DNA of 64,000 nucleotides, taken from assembly GCF_021864465.1 (NCBI RefSeq), contig NZ_JAKKUV010000005.1, positions 30,455 through 94,454 of the forward strand, read 5' to 3'. Source of the stretch: Hyphobacterium sp. SN044 (lineage in GTDB: Bacteria > Pseudomonadota > Alphaproteobacteria > Caulobacterales > Maricaulaceae). The position numbers were made by a program, and so were the translations under genes. Below the pieces are notes generated by a model that saw only the letters and a list, made by a program, of their open reading frames with translations, made no database searches and was not told the origin of the DNA. This document shows positions 15,968 through 23,908 of the stretch, piece by piece (positions within the stretch are counted from its first letter, which is position 1; each line of letters begins with the position of its first letter).

Positions 15968-17083
15968 ATGGCACCCGACACCGGACAGAGCCCGACCCCG
16001 GCACCGCGCGTTTCCGACGAAGCCGTCACAGATGACGGCTTCCTGCGCGACCTTTGGTATTTCGGCGCCGTCGCCAGCGAGCTGAAGCCCGGCCAGCATC
16101 TGCACCGCCAGATCCTGGGCGAGCCGGTCCTGTTCGGCCGCACGCATGACGGCGAGGCCTTCGCCATGCGGGATATCTGCCCGCACCGCGGCATCATCCT
16201 GTCGACCGGGCGGATGGTGAACAAGGACGGCGAGACGACCGTCGAATGTCCCTATCACGGCTGGCGCTTCCGCAAGGACGGCAGCTGCGCCGCCATCCCC
16301 TCGCTGACCGCCGACCAGGCCGAGGCGATGGAATTATCGAAGATCCGGGTGCGCTCCTATCCGGTGCACGAGGCACAGGGCCTGATCTGGATCTGGTTCG
16401 GGGCCGATCCCGAAGCGGCGCCGGACCTGGGCCCGCCCACCCTCGACCTGCCCGAGGGCGCGCGGGTGAAGATGGTCGAGCGCGAAGTGTTCAACTGCCA
16501 TGTCGATCACGCCGTGATCGGCCTGATGGACCCGGCGCACATCCCCTTCATCCACCGGCAGTGGTGGTGGCGCACGGAGAAGTCCGTTCACGAGAAGGCG
16601 AAGAAGTTCGGCCCCGTGGAGCGCGGCTTCTCGATGCTGCCGCACCGGCCGTCCTCGAATTCCTTCGCCTACAAAATCCTCGGCGCGAAGCCGGAAACCG
16701 AGATCCGCTTCCAGCTGCCGGGCCTTCGCACCGAATATATCAAGGTCGGGAATTCCTTCTTCACCGGCTTCACGGCGGTGACGCCGACGACGGCGGATTC
16801 CACGACGATCACCATCGTCGTCTACTGGAAGCATCCGATCTTCGAGATCCTGCCGAACGCGATCCTGCGGAAGGCGATCACCACCTTTGTCCGCCAGGAC
16901 CGCGACGCGGTGAACGCCCAGCAGAAGGGCCTCGCCTACGACCCGAAGCTGATGCTGATCCACGACGCCGACGTTCAGGCGAAATGGTATTACAAGCTGA
17001 AGCAGGCGTGGCGGAAACACCGCCAGACCGGCGACCCCTTCGTCAATCCGGTAAAGCCCGCCACGCTGCGCTGGCGCAGCTAG
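15968..17083 (+). CDS. Rieske 2Fe-2S ring-hydroxylating oxygenase alpha-subunit-like protein
   Basis: The 371-residue protein has an N-terminal Rieske domain with Cys71-Pro-His73 and Cys94-x2-His97 (motifs CPHRG and CPYHGW). A catalytic domain follows whose motif Asp188-x2-His191-x4-His196 (DPAHIPFIH) matches the mononuclear iron site. Such enzymes hydroxylate or demethylate aromatic or sterol-like substrates with electrons from a reductase. No ferredoxin or reductase gene is adjacent, so electrons must come from elsewhere. The short tail after residue 330 (AKWYYKLKQAWRKH) is basic. The substrate is unknown. Confidence 0.9.
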   Translation: MAPDTGQSPTPAPRVSDEAVTDDGFLRDLWYFGAVASELKPGQHLHRQILGEPVLFGRTHDGEAFAMRDICPHRGIILSTGRMVNKDGETTVECPYHGWRFRKDGSCAAIPSLTADQAEAMELSKIRVRSYPVHEAQGLIWIWFGADPEAAPDLGPPTLDLPEGARVKMVEREVFNCHVDHAVIGLMDPAHIPFIHRQWWWRTEKSVHEKAKKFGPVERGFSMLPHRPSSNSFAYKILGAKPETEIRFQLPGLRTEYIKVGNSFFTGFTAVTPTTADSTTITIVVYWKHPIFEILPNAILRKAITTFVRQDRDAVNAQQKGLAYDPKLMLIHDADVQAKWYYKLKQAWRKHRQTGDPFVNPVKPATLRWRS

Positions 17084-17122
17084 GCGCTTGCCGAACGGAC
17101 CGGCCGGTCCAGATAGGTCGAT

Positions 17123-17329
17123 ATGCTTCTTTTCGTGAACATCATGATCGGCGTGGCGCTCCTCCTAGTGCTGGTCACGCTCATCGCCGGCCTCGTCAAC
17201 ATGACGCGGGGCGGCGACGGCTCGGCCGGTCGGTCGAACGTGCTGATGCGCTGGCGCGTCGGCCTGCAATTCGCCGCCATCGCACTGATGGTGCTCGGCT
17301 TCATCATCCGCGGCGCGATTTCGGGTTAA
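17123..17329 (+). CDS. HIG1-domain twin-transmembrane protein
   Basis: A 68-residue protein with two membrane helices (about 4-26 and 47-66) joined by a loop carrying the HIG1 motif NVLMRWRVGLQFAAI. HIG1 proteins associate with respiratory complexes in mitochondria and bacteria. In many alphaproteobacteria this gene stands directly before the cobalamin adenosyltransferase and etfBA genes; the same order is kept here, but a serine hydrolase gene and repeats lie between. A weak AGGT precedes the ATG. Its exact bacterial role is not established. Confidence 0.8.
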   Translation: MLLFVNIMIGVALLLVLVTLIAGLVNMTRGGDGSAGRSNVLMRWRVGLQFAAIALMVLGFIIRGAISG

Positions 17330-17339
17330 GCTTTTCAGC

Positions 17340-17605
17340 ACTCAAACTGACGTTTCCCGGACGCCCGTCAGGGCGAGCCGGGATCCAGATTTGACCCCGG
17401 TCTTCGTTTTCCCCGCGAATGCGGGGACCCCGAAACCGGGGAGCGTCAGCGTTGTCGATTTCTGAATTCCCCGCAAAAGCGGGGACCTCGGCAGATCAGG
17501 GAGCAAAGGCGGAGCCGCCCGAATCTGCAATTTCACGGGCGCCTTTGCGCCCTGCCGGTTCGAGGTCCCGGATCGCGCTAGCGCGTCCGGGAATTCAAGA
17601 CTGTT
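17340..17605. repeat. Cluster of GC-rich palindromic repeats in the spacer after the HIG1 gene
   Basis: This spacer has no gene. It holds several short palindromes: CCCGGACG...CCGGGATCC (17355-17386), CCCCGCGAATGCGGGG (17411-17426), CCCCGCAAAAGCGGGG (17469-17484), and CCCGGATCGCGC with GCGCGTCCGGG (17567-17590). The part 17348-17450 is a diverged copy of 20414-20502: both start GACGT(T/C)TCCCGGACG and end AAACCGGGGAGCGTC. It probably consists of mobile or REP-type extragenic elements. Confidence 0.7.
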
Positions 17606-17623
17606 CTGATTGAACGCGGCGGA

Positions 17624-18694
17624 TCACTCCGGCGCGTAGCCCAGCACCACCTCACCGACATGCGGGGCGACGCGGTCGAGCCGGCCGTCATTGACGCCCG
17701 CAACCGCGGCGCGGTCGGCTTCCGGCCACAGCACGGCCTGGACGAACCACATCGTGTTCGACCCGGCATGGCGCAGCACCGCACCTTCGTCCGTCACGCC
17801 CCAGCCCATGGCGTAGTTTCCGCCTTCGGGCGGGGTCAGCAGGATCTGCCAGCTTTCCGGCGACAGGAAGTCCGGGTCACCCTCGCCGCGCGCGCCGGCC
17901 ATCACCGCATCGAGCCAGAGCGCGTAGTCGGGCATCGACATGTGGACGCGACCGGCCGGTCCCATGGCGGGCGGATTGTCGGCGCGGGCGCCCGGCGGCA
18001 CGGCGTTCAGTCCGCCGAACAGTCCGGAACTGTGGCCGCGCGGCTGGTCGATCACGTCTGTCGATCCGGGCGGGCCGAAACCGGCATGCGCGATGCCGAG
18101 CGGGGTGAAGACCTCGCGCTGAAGCAGCGCCTCCCAGCTTTCGCCGGTCGCGGCCTCCAGCATCGTCCCGGCCACGGTGTAGCCCGCATTGGAGTAGAGA
18201 AACTCGCCCGGCGCCGCACCCGGGTCATGGTCCAGCACGGCCGCGGCATAGCGCAGCCGGTCGGCCATCACGTCGCGGCTGGCGTCGGTGCCCATCAGCT
18301 GCAGCGAAGTGAGCGGGCCGGGATTGGCGATGATGCCGGAGCGGTGATGCATCAGGTCGGCGAAGGTGGCGTCCGCGTAGTCGGGGCGGATCGTCTCGAC
18401 CCGGTCGCCGAGCCACTCCGCGACCGTGTCGTCCCACTCGACGACGCCCTGTTCCACCAGGCGCGCGACCAGGACCGCCGTCATCGCCTTGGTGTTGGAG
18501 CCGAGATGCCAGAGATCGGTCAGTTCGATCGCGGCCTCCTCGCCGGCGGCGCGAACCCCGGCGACGGCAATCACCGGGTCGCCCTGATCCAGCAGCATCA
18601 CGACAGCACCGGGCGCGCCGCGATCGACGAGGCGTTGCGCGTCGGCGGCGGGTTCGGCGGCCTGCAAGAGAAGGGCGGCGGCAAGGGCGATCAT
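17624..18694 (-). CDS. Serine hydrolase of the beta-lactamase (class C/AmpC-like) family
   Basis: The 356-residue protein has a short hydrophobic leader (IALAAALLLQAAEPA), suggesting export. It carries the penicillin-binding fold motifs Ser66-x2-Lys69 (SNTK), Tyr167-Ser-Asn169 (YSN), and a third-motif HAG near residue 310. This family includes D-aminopeptidases, esterases and PBP4-like proteins; true beta-lactamase activity cannot be assumed. It reads against its neighbours and lies between the HIG1 gene and the adenosyltransferase gene, breaking an otherwise common order. Repeats flank its 3' side, hinting at past insertion or rearrangement. Confidence 0.88.
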   Translation of the reverse strand: MIALAAALLLQAAEPAADAQRLVDRGAPGAVVMLLDQGDPVIAVAGVRAAGEEAAIELTDLWHLGSNTKAMTAVLVARLVEQGVVEWDDTVAEWLGDRVETIRPDYADATFADLMHHRSGIIANPGPLTSLQLMGTDASRDVMADRLRYAAAVLDHDPGAAPGEFLYSNAGYTVAGTMLEAATGESWEALLQREVFTPLGIAHAGFGPPGSTDVIDQPRGHSSGLFGGLNAVPPGARADNPPAMGPAGRVHMSMPDYALWLDAVMAGARGEGDPDFLSPESWQILLTPPEGGNYAMGWGVTDEGAVLRHAGSNTMWFVQAVLWPEADRAAVAGVNDGRLDRVAPHVGEVVLGYAPE

Positions 18695-18780
18695 GGGCGG
18701 TCTCCGGTCTGCGGACTTGTCTCGTCACCCTGCCTGATCCAGTTTCGCGGTGTAAGCGGGAAGGAAGGCGTCCAGATCCC

Positions 18781-19356
18781 ATGGTCCGGCTGACGAAAAT
18801 CTACACGCGCACCGGCGATGGCGGGAAAACCCGGCTCGGCGACATGTCGGAAACCTCCAAGACCGACGCCCGCGTCGAGGCTTATGGCACGGTGGACGAG
18901 GCCAATTCCGCGATCGGCCTGGCGCGCGCCGCCCTGCCCGTCGGCAGCGCGATCGACGCCGTGCTGATGCGGGTGCAGAACGACTTGTTCGACGTCGGGG
19001 CCGACCTCTGCGTGCCCGACCGGGGGGAGAAGCTGGAGTGGGAGCCGCTGCGCGCAACGGCGGACCAGGTCAGTGCGCTCGAGGCCGATATCGACCGCTT
19101 CAACGCCAAGCTCGACCCGCTCGATTCCTTCATCCTGCCCGGCGGGACGGAAGCCGCCGCGCGGCTTCACGTGGCGCGCACGGTGATGCGCCGGGCCGAA
19201 CGGCGCACCGTGGCGCTGGCCGAGGCGGGCGAACCGGTGAATGCCGAAGCGATCAAGTATCTCAACCGCGCCAGCGACCTGCTCTTCGTTCTCGCCCGCA
19301 TCGCCAATGACGAGGGAAGGGCCGACGTGAAATGGGTGCCCGGCGGACAGCGCTGA
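18781..19356 (+). CDS. pduO: ATP:cob(I)alamin adenosyltransferase, PduO type
   Basis: The 191-residue protein matches PduO-type corrinoid adenosyltransferases, which transfer the adenosyl group of ATP to cob(I)alamin to make coenzyme B12. The N-terminal ATP-binding segment KIYTRTGDGGKTRLGD (6-21) and the conserved YGTVDEANSAIG block (35-46) are intact, as are the C-terminal helices with RRAERR and YLNRASDLLFVLAR. It is trimeric and cytoplasmic in characterised members. It is followed by yceI-like and etfBA, the usual alphaproteobacterial surroundings apart from the yceI insertion. Confidence 0.94.
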   Translation: MVRLTKIYTRTGDGGKTRLGDMSETSKTDARVEAYGTVDEANSAIGLARAALPVGSAIDAVLMRVQNDLFDVGADLCVPDRGEKLEWEPLRATADQVSALEADIDRFNAKLDPLDSFILPGGTEAAARLHVARTVMRRAERRTVALAEAGEPVNAEAIKYLNRASDLLFVLARIANDEGRADVKWVPGGQR

Positions 19357-19489
19357 CGCGCCGCCGGTGTTGATTATTTCCCACAGGGCATAAGCGATTT
19401 TCGCCGCCGCTGGCTGACAGCGGCAAAACGCTCCTTATGTGTAAGTGCGAGACGGGCGGTGTCACCGCCCCCAGAGGAGGATTTGACCC

Positions 19490-20098
19490 GTGAAGCGTTT
19501 CGCCATTGCCCTTTCGGCCGCCGCGATGATCGCGCCGGCTGCCGCCGCCGCCCCCGTGTCGTACGATTTCGACCGCAGCCACACCGAGATCCGCGCGAGT
19601 TGGGATCATGCGGGCTATTCCCGCCAGTCGATGCAGTTCACCCAGTATGACGGCACGCTCGACCTCGACCTGGAAACCCCGTCCAACAGCGTCGTCGACA
19701 TCACCTTCTCGCTGGTCGATGACGGCTTCTGGGTCGGCGCGCACCATGACCGCTTCATCGCGCACCTGAATTCCGCCGACCTGTTCAACACCGCCGAATT
19801 CCCGACCGCGCGCTTCGTGGCGACGGCGTTCGAGACCGAGGACGGCCAGACCGGCACGATGACCGGCGACCTCACCCTGCTCGGGGTCACCCATCCGGTG
19901 ACGCTCGACGTGACGCTGAACAAGTCCGACGCGACTCAGGACGGACGCTCCAAGCTCGGCTTCACCGCCACCGCGACGCTGATGCGGTCTGAGTGGGGCC
20001 TCGGCTATGCCGTGCCCTTCGTCTCTGACGAAGTCCTTCTCGTGATCGAGACCGAACTGGTCGAGGAAGCCCCCGCGCAAGAAGACGCCGCGGAATAG
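19490..20098 (+). CDS. YceI-family periplasmic protein
   Basis: The 202-residue protein has a Sec signal peptide (MKRFAIALSAAAMIAPAAAAA) and a YceI lipocalin-like barrel: YDFDRSHTEIRASWDHAG, then GDLTLLGVTHPVTLDVTLN, and RSEWGLG near the C-terminus. YceI proteins bind polyisoprenoid or other amphiphilic molecules in the periplasm; some respond to pH or osmotic stress. The start is GTG at 19490 with AGAGGAGG about 10 bases upstream. The C-terminal tail is acidic (EEAPAQEDAAE). A strong terminator follows at 20122. Confidence 0.92.
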   Translation: MKRFAIALSAAAMIAPAAAAAPVSYDFDRSHTEIRASWDHAGYSRQSMQFTQYDGTLDLDLETPSNSVVDITFSLVDDGFWVGAHHDRFIAHLNSADLFNTAEFPTARFVATAFETEDGQTGTMTGDLTLLGVTHPVTLDVTLNKSDATQDGRSKLGFTATATLMRSEWGLGYAVPFVSDEVLLVIETELVEEAPAQEDAAE

Positions 20099-20121
20099 GG
20101 TTATCCCCTCCAACGCATGAC

Positions 20122-20153
20122 AAAGCCGGCTCCGCGAGGGGCCGGCTTTTTTG
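20122..20153 (+). terminator. Rho-independent terminator after the yceI-like gene
   Basis: AGCCGGC pairs with GCCGGCT around a 10-base loop and is followed by TTTTTTTG. It is the clearest intrinsic terminator in this part of the window and sits 24 bp after the stop codon. Confidence 0.9.
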
Positions 20154-20413
20154 TTCCCTTACTGAATTCGTCATTCCCGCGCAGGCGGGAAGGGGGCGGT
20201 CTGCAGTCGTCTCACATCGTGGCGGCGGGGGGTGATGCCTCGAGCCTGACCGGCGGGACGAACCGGCCGGGCAAAAGAGCGGCCGGAACGTAGCCCCTGG
20301 CAGCGAAAGCGCAGGGGTGGTGATGATTCTTCCCTCCCCTCGAAGGGGAGGGACGCGAGCGGCCTTCACAAGAAGGACGGGAGCGGGGTGGGGTGAAGTA
20401 TCACACCATTGTT

Positions 20414-20502
20414 TGACGTCTCCCGGACGGCATAGCCGGTCCGGGATCCATGTCTTATCGCCTCTGGACCCCGGTCTTCGCTGCGCGAAACCGGGGAGCG
20501 TC
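20414..20502. repeat. Palindromic unit shared with 17348-17450
   Basis: It begins GACGTCTCCCGGACGG, forms a CCCGGAC...GTCCGGG hairpin, then GACCCCGGTCTTCG...GAAACCGGGGAGCGTC. The copy at 17348 has the same outer parts but a different centre, as expected for REP-type doublets. Confidence 0.7.
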
Positions 20503-20541
20503 GGGATTTGCGATGTCCCCAATCTCAAAAAACTCACCCTT

Positions 20542-20757
20542 CCCCGGATTTATTCCGGGGCCTGTCCACGTTTCCGGGTTGCCCGCCAGTTGGACAGATC
20601 CCGGCCCGAAGACAGCCTCCCACTTTAAACTCGGAGCAGAACCCCTCATCCGGCCTTTCAGGCCACCTTCTCCCCTTCGAAAGGGGAGAAGGGTGGCAGA
20701 GACAGTCATTCCCGCGCCCGGTTCGCACCGAAGGCAGGCCCCGGAATAAATCCGGGG
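20542..20757. repeat. Inverted pair of a 19-bp palindrome with AT-rich centre
   Basis: CCCCGGATTTATTCCGGGG occurs at 20542-20560, and its exact reverse complement occurs at 20739-20757. Each copy is itself a near-palindrome (CCCCGGA/TCCGGGG). The interval holds the 63-bp unit described at 20631. Confidence 0.75.
20631..20693. repeat. 63-bp repeat unit, inverted copy at 42606-42667
   Basis: It runs from TCGGAGCAGAACCCCTCATC to the CTTCTCCCCTT/AAGGGGAGAAG hairpin. The reverse complement matches 42606-42667 with few differences, although the two loci are 22 kb apart. Confidence 0.8.
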
Positions 20758-20913
20758 CAGAAGTATCGAATGGGTATGGGAGCCCACCTGCCAGTTGACC
20801 CTAGCGTCACGTTGACAGGGCAGGGTCCGGGGGGCAGTTTCCGCCCTCACCTTTCCTTGCCGGACCAGCCGCTCTAGATGGCTTGGCAGCGCCGGAACCG
20901 GAGACGCACGCGC

Positions 20914-21663
20914 ATGAAAATCCTGGTGCCCGTCAAACGGGTCGTCGATTACAACGTGAAGGTCCGCGTGAAACCCGACCAGTCGGGCGTAGACCTCGCC
21001 AACGTCAAGATGAGCATGAACCCCTTCTGCGAGATCGCCGTGGAAGAGGCGATCCGCCTGAAAGAGGCGGGCAAGGCCGACGAGATCGTCGTCGTGTCGA
21101 TCGGCCCGAGCCAAGCGCAGGAGACGATCCGCACCGCGCTGGCCATGGGTGCCGACCGCGGCATTCTCGTCACCGCCGAAGGCCGGGTCGAACCGCTCGC
21201 CGTGGCGAAAATCCTCGCCAAGATCGTCGAGGAAGAGAGCCCCGACCTCGTCGTGCTCGGCAAGCAGGCGATCGATGACGACGCCAACCAGACCGGCCAG
21301 ATGCTGGGCGCGCTGCTCGACTGGCCGCAGGGCACTTTCGCCTCGAAGGTCGAACTGGACGGCGGCAATGTCACGGTGACCCGCGAGATCGATGGCGGCC
21401 TGCAGACGATCAAGCTCGACGGTCCGGCCATCGTGACCACCGATCTCCGCCTCAACGAGCCGCGCTATGCCTCGCTGCCGAACATCATGAAGGCCAAGCG
21501 CAAGCCGATCGACACCAAGACCCCCGAGGATTACGGCGTCGACATTTCGCCGCGCCTTGAAGTGGTGAAGGTGACCGAACCGCCGAAGCGCGAAGCGGGC
21601 ATCAAGGTCGAGAGCGTCGCCCAGCTCGTCGACAAGCTGAAGAACGAAGCGGGAGTGCTCTGA
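20914..21663 (+). CDS. etfB: Electron transfer flavoprotein, beta subunit
   Basis: The 249-residue protein matches Etf[21 protein letters not shown] at the start, [18 protein letters not shown], and the recognition-loop region [21 protein letters not shown]. EtfAB carries electrons from acyl-CoA and other dehydrogenases to ETF-ubiquinone oxidoreductase. The start at 20914 is chosen because it gives the canonical N-terminus; an in-frame ATG at 20878 would add 12 basic residues without family support. etfA follows after 2 bp. The pair serves fatty acid and amino acid oxidation, including products of the acyl-CoA synthetase at 3681. Confidence 0.96.
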   Translation: MKILVPVKRVVDYNVKVRVKPDQSGVDLANVKMSMNPFCEIAVEEAIRLKEAGKADEIVVVSIGPSQAQETIRTALAMGADRGILVTAEGRVEPLAVAKILAKIVEEESPDLVVLGKQAIDDDANQTGQMLGALLDWPQGTFASKVELDGGNVTVTREIDGGLQTIKLDGPAIVTTDLRLNEPRYASLPNIMKAKRKPIDTKTPEDYGVDISPRLEVVKVTEPPKREAGIKVESVAQLVDKLKNEAGVL

Positions 21664-21665
21664 TC

Positions 21666-22607
21666 ATGGCTGTTCTGGTTATCGCTGAACACGACAACAA
21701 GAGCCTCAACGACGCGACGCGCGCCGCCGTGACGGCCGCTTCGAAGATGGGCGGGGACATCCACGTCCTCGTCGCGGGCAAGGGCGCTTCGGGCGTCGCG
21801 GAAGCCGCGGGCAAGCTCGACGGTGTGGCCAAGGTGCTGCACGCCGATGCGGACCACCTCGAACACAAGATGGCCGAGGCGCTGGCCGCGCTCGTGCTGT
21901 CGCTCGCCGACGGCTATGACGCCATCCTCTCGCCAGCCACCACGACGGGCAAGAATTTCATGCCCCGCGTCGCCGCGAAGCTGGACGTGATGCAGATCTC
22001 CGACATCACTTCGGTGGAAAGCGCCGACACCTTCGTGCGCCCCATCTATGCGGGCAATGCGATGATGACGGTGAAGTCGACCGACGCGAAGAAGGTCATC
22101 ACCGTGCGCGGCACGACGTTCGAGAAGGCCGGCGACGGCGGCTCGGCGTCGGTCGAGAGCGTCGATGCGCCTGCCGGTCCGTTCAAGTCGGCCTTCGTAT
22201 CCGAAGAGCTGGCGAAGTCCGACCGCCCGGAACTGACGGCGGCGAAGATCGTCATCTCCGGTGGCCGCGGCATGGCTTCGGGCGACAATTTCCACCTGCT
22301 GGACAAGATTGCCGACAAGCTGAACGCCGCCGTCGGCGCCTCGCGCGCCGCGGTCGATGCCGGCTTCGTGCCCAACGACTATCAGGTCGGCCAGACCGGC
22401 AAGGTCGTCGCGCCGGAGCTCTACATCGCCGTCGGCATATCCGGCGCGATCCAGCACCTCGCCGGCATGAAGGACTCCAAGGTGATCGTCGCGATCAACA
22501 AGGACGAGGAAGCGCCGATCTTCTCGGTCGCCGATTACGGCCTCGTGGCGGATCTGTTCAAGGCGCTGCCGGAACTCGACGCGGAATTGGCCAAGGCCGG
22601 TTACTGA
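21666..22607 (+). CDS. etfA: Electron transfer flavoprotein, alpha subunit
   Basis: The 313-residue protein is EtfA. The C-terminal FAD-binding domain is complete, with [12 protein letters not shown] (about 222-233), [26 protein letters not shown] and [14 protein letters not shown]. The N-terminal domain ([16 protein letters not shown]) pairs with EtfB. It lies 2 bp after etfB and ends the operon at a strong terminator (22630). The length is normal and no key residue is missing. Confidence 0.97.
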   Translation: MAVLVIAEHDNKSLNDATRAAVTAASKMGGDIHVLVAGKGASGVAEAAGKLDGVAKVLHADADHLEHKMAEALAALVLSLADGYDAILSPATTTGKNFMPRVAAKLDVMQISDITSVESADTFVRPIYAGNAMMTVKSTDAKKVITVRGTTFEKAGDGGSASVESVDAPAGPFKSAFVSEELAKSDRPELTAAKIVISGGRGMASGDNFHLLDKIADKLNAAVGASRAAVDAGFVPNDYQVGQTGKVVAPELYIAVGISGAIQHLAGMKDSKVIVAINKDEEAPIFSVADYGLVADLFKALPELDAELAKAGY

Positions 22608-22629
22608 TTGTCCTCACCGCCTGACAGGT

Positions 22630-22659
22630 AAAAGCCCCGGCGGAAACGCCGGGGCTTTT
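22630..22659 (+). terminator. Rho-independent terminator of etfBA
   Basis: AAAAGCCCCGGC and GCCGGGGCTTTT flank a GGAAAC loop. The stem carries A/T tails on both sides, so it can also end the convergent higBA transcript whose last codon is at 22664. Confidence 0.92.
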
Positions 22660-22663
22660 CGAT

Positions 22664-22963
22664 TCACGCCGCGCGGGGCGCGATCCGGTCAAGCTCGGTT
22701 CCGATCTCGCGGCGGCGCTGCATCAGATCGAAGTCCGCCTGCAGGCCGAGGAAGATGCCTTCGGAAATGCCGAAATAGCGGGCGAGCCGAAGGTCGGTAT
22801 CGGCACTCACCGCGCGCTTGCCGAGCACGATCTCGTTGATCCGGCGCGGCGGCACCCCGATGGCGCGGGCGAGCGCGTTCTGGCTGAGCCCCATCGGCTC
22901 AAGGAAGTCCTTGAGCAGGATTTCGCCCGGATGCGGGTTCGGCAAAAGATCGGCTTCAGCCAT
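22664..22963 (-). CDS. higA: HigA-type antitoxin, XRE-family DNA-binding protein
   Basis: The 99-residue protein has PHPGEILLKDFLEPMGLSQNALARAIGVPPRRINEIVLGKR, the HigA/VapI helix-turn-helix with the characteristic PxPGE(I/L) N-terminal motif. It should neutralise HigB and repress the operon through the twin palindromes at 23251-23282. The start at 22961-22963 overlaps the end of higB by 8 bp and gives the standard N-terminus; an upstream in-frame start would lie wholly inside higB. The toxin-first order is typical of higBA. Confidence 0.93.
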   Translation of the reverse strand: MAEADLLPNPHPGEILLKDFLEPMGLSQNALARAIGVPPRRINEIVLGKRAVSADTDLRLARYFGISEGIFLGLQADFDLMQRRREIGTELDRIAPRAA

Positions 22964-23240
22964 GATAGTCGACGATCTCGACATGATCCGCACCTCCATC
23001 ACTCCAGACAAAAGTTATCCGCCACTGGCCGATGATCCGGATAGAATGCTGGCCACGCCGGTCGCCCTTCAGCGCCTCCAGACGGTTTCCCGGTGGAACA
23101 CGCAAATCCTCCAGCCGCCTGGCCTGGTTGAGATAGCGAAGCTTCCTCAGGGCCACGGCCTGGATGTCCCGTGGCAGCTTGCGGCTCCGCCGGCCTGACC
23201 AGATGGTCTCGGTTTCGCGATCGGCGAAGCTCCGGATCAT
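22956..23240 (-). CDS. higB: HigB-type toxin, RelE-superfamily mRNA interferase
   Basis: The 94-residue basic protein matches HigB/RelE-like toxins: FADRETETIWSGRRSRKLP at the N-terminus, ALRKLRYLNQARRLEDLRVPPGNRLEALKGDR in the middle and the closing QWRITFVWSDGGADHVEIVDYH. Characterised members cut mRNA on the ribosome. The ATG lies only about 6 bp after the likely -10 element, so the transcript may begin at or within the start codon (leaderless). Overlap with higA couples the two. It follows the thioredoxin-like gene on the same strand but has its own promoter. Confidence 0.94.
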   Translation of the reverse strand: MIRSFADRETETIWSGRRSRKLPRDIQAVALRKLRYLNQARRLEDLRVPPGNRLEALKGDRRGQHSIRIIGQWRITFVWSDGGADHVEIVDYHG

Positions 23241-23246
23241 TCGGAT

Positions 23247-23282
23247 TTTATAACGCGACGCGTTACATAACGCAAGGCGTTA
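23247..23282 (-). promoter_or_regulatory. higBA promoter with two tandem 15-bp palindromic operators
   Basis: TAACGC-GAC-GCGTTA (23251-23265) and TAACGC-AAG-GCGTTA (23268-23282) are perfect palindromes 17 bp apart centre to centre. Reading leftward, -35 TTGCGT (23275-23270) and -10 TATAAA (23252-23247) are spaced 17 bp, so one operator covers the -35 and the other covers the spacer and start of the -10. The predicted transcription start is at or next to the higB ATG (23240). Confidence 0.85.
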
Positions 23283-23287
23283 TGGCT

Positions 23288-23872
23288 TTACTCCATCGCA
23301 ATCGCGGCGCGGATGAAGGCGTAGGCGTCCTCGCTGGCCCAGTGGGCGTCGCGGGGCATGCGGGCGATCTCCAAGCCGCGGCGATTGTAGAGGATCGTCA
23401 TCGGCAGGCCGCGCGCCTGCGCTTCCGCGGCGATACCGAACGTGTTCTCGTGCAGCAGGGGCAGGTGTTCGATCCCGTTCTCGGCGTAGAATTCGCGGGG
23501 ATCCTCGATCGAGCGGTCGAGGCTGATCGTGACGACCTGGAAATCCTCGCCGCCGAGATCGCCCTGGAGCTGGTCGAGTTCCGGCATCTCCACGATGCAG
23601 GGCCCGCACCAGGTCGCCCAGAGATTCACCAGGATGACCTGGCCCTCATAGTCGGCGAGCGTCACCGTATTGCCCTCGCCGTCGACGAAGGCGGTCGCGG
23701 GCCGCGGCGGCGGCGCTTCGAGGAATTCGAGCTGGCGCATTTCGCCGGTCGCATAGTCGGAAAAGGCACTATGCGACGGATTGTTCATGGCCGAGAAAAC
23801 CACGTATAGGAACACGGCAATGCCGACGACCGGCAGGGCGATCAGCCCGGCCTTGAGCGGTGAAAACTTCAT
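23288..23872 (-). CDS. Membrane-anchored TlpA/ResA-like thioredoxin
   Basis: The 194-residue protein has an N-terminal membrane anchor ([20 protein letters not shown], 10-29) and a periplasmic thioredoxin fold with the active site Trp88-Cys89-Gly-Pro-Cys92 in [10 protein letters not shown], a TlpA-like redoxin domain. [13 protein letters not shown] cis-proline region follows. Such proteins reduce disulfides during cytochrome c or copper-site assembly. It is divergent from argH over a 36-bp spacer, a pairing common in alphaproteobacteria. Confidence 0.92.
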   Translation of the reverse strand: MKFSPLKAGLIALPVVGIAVFLYVVFSAMNNPSHSAFSDYATGEMRQLEFLEAPPPRPATAFVDGEGNTVTLADYEGQVILVNLWATWCGPCIVEMPELDQLQGDLGGEDFQVVTISLDRSIEDPREFYAENGIEHLPLLHENTFGIAAEAQARGLPMTILYNRRGLEIARMPRDAHWASEDAYAFIRAAIAME

Positions 23873-23908
23873 CGGGCGACTGCCCTCCCTCCCATCAGGA
23901 GCCGACCC

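Larger units (their letters stand above)
20160..20880. other. Gene-free 720-bp spacer filled with palindromic repeats
   Basis: No convincing gene was found on either strand; the short open frames here run through repeats. It contains CCCGCGCAGGCGGG (20176-20189), CCCTCCCCTCGAAGGGGAGGG (about 20334-20354), a copy of the 17348 element (20414-20502), a 63-bp unit also found inverted at 42606, and two inverted copies of a 19-bp AT-centred palindrome (20542-20560 and 20739-20757). The last 120 bp before etfB (20790-20913) carry no repeat and probably hold the etfBA promoter. Confidence 0.75.

Noticed and set aside
17624-18694. Antibiotic-resistance beta-lactamase
   Set aside because: The motifs only place it in the wide serine hydrolase family; several residues outside the core motifs and its context give no support for beta-lactam hydrolysis.
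20317-20798. Three short open frames in the spacer before etfB
   Set aside because: They pass through palindromic repeats found elsewhere in non-coding DNA and lack ribosome sites.
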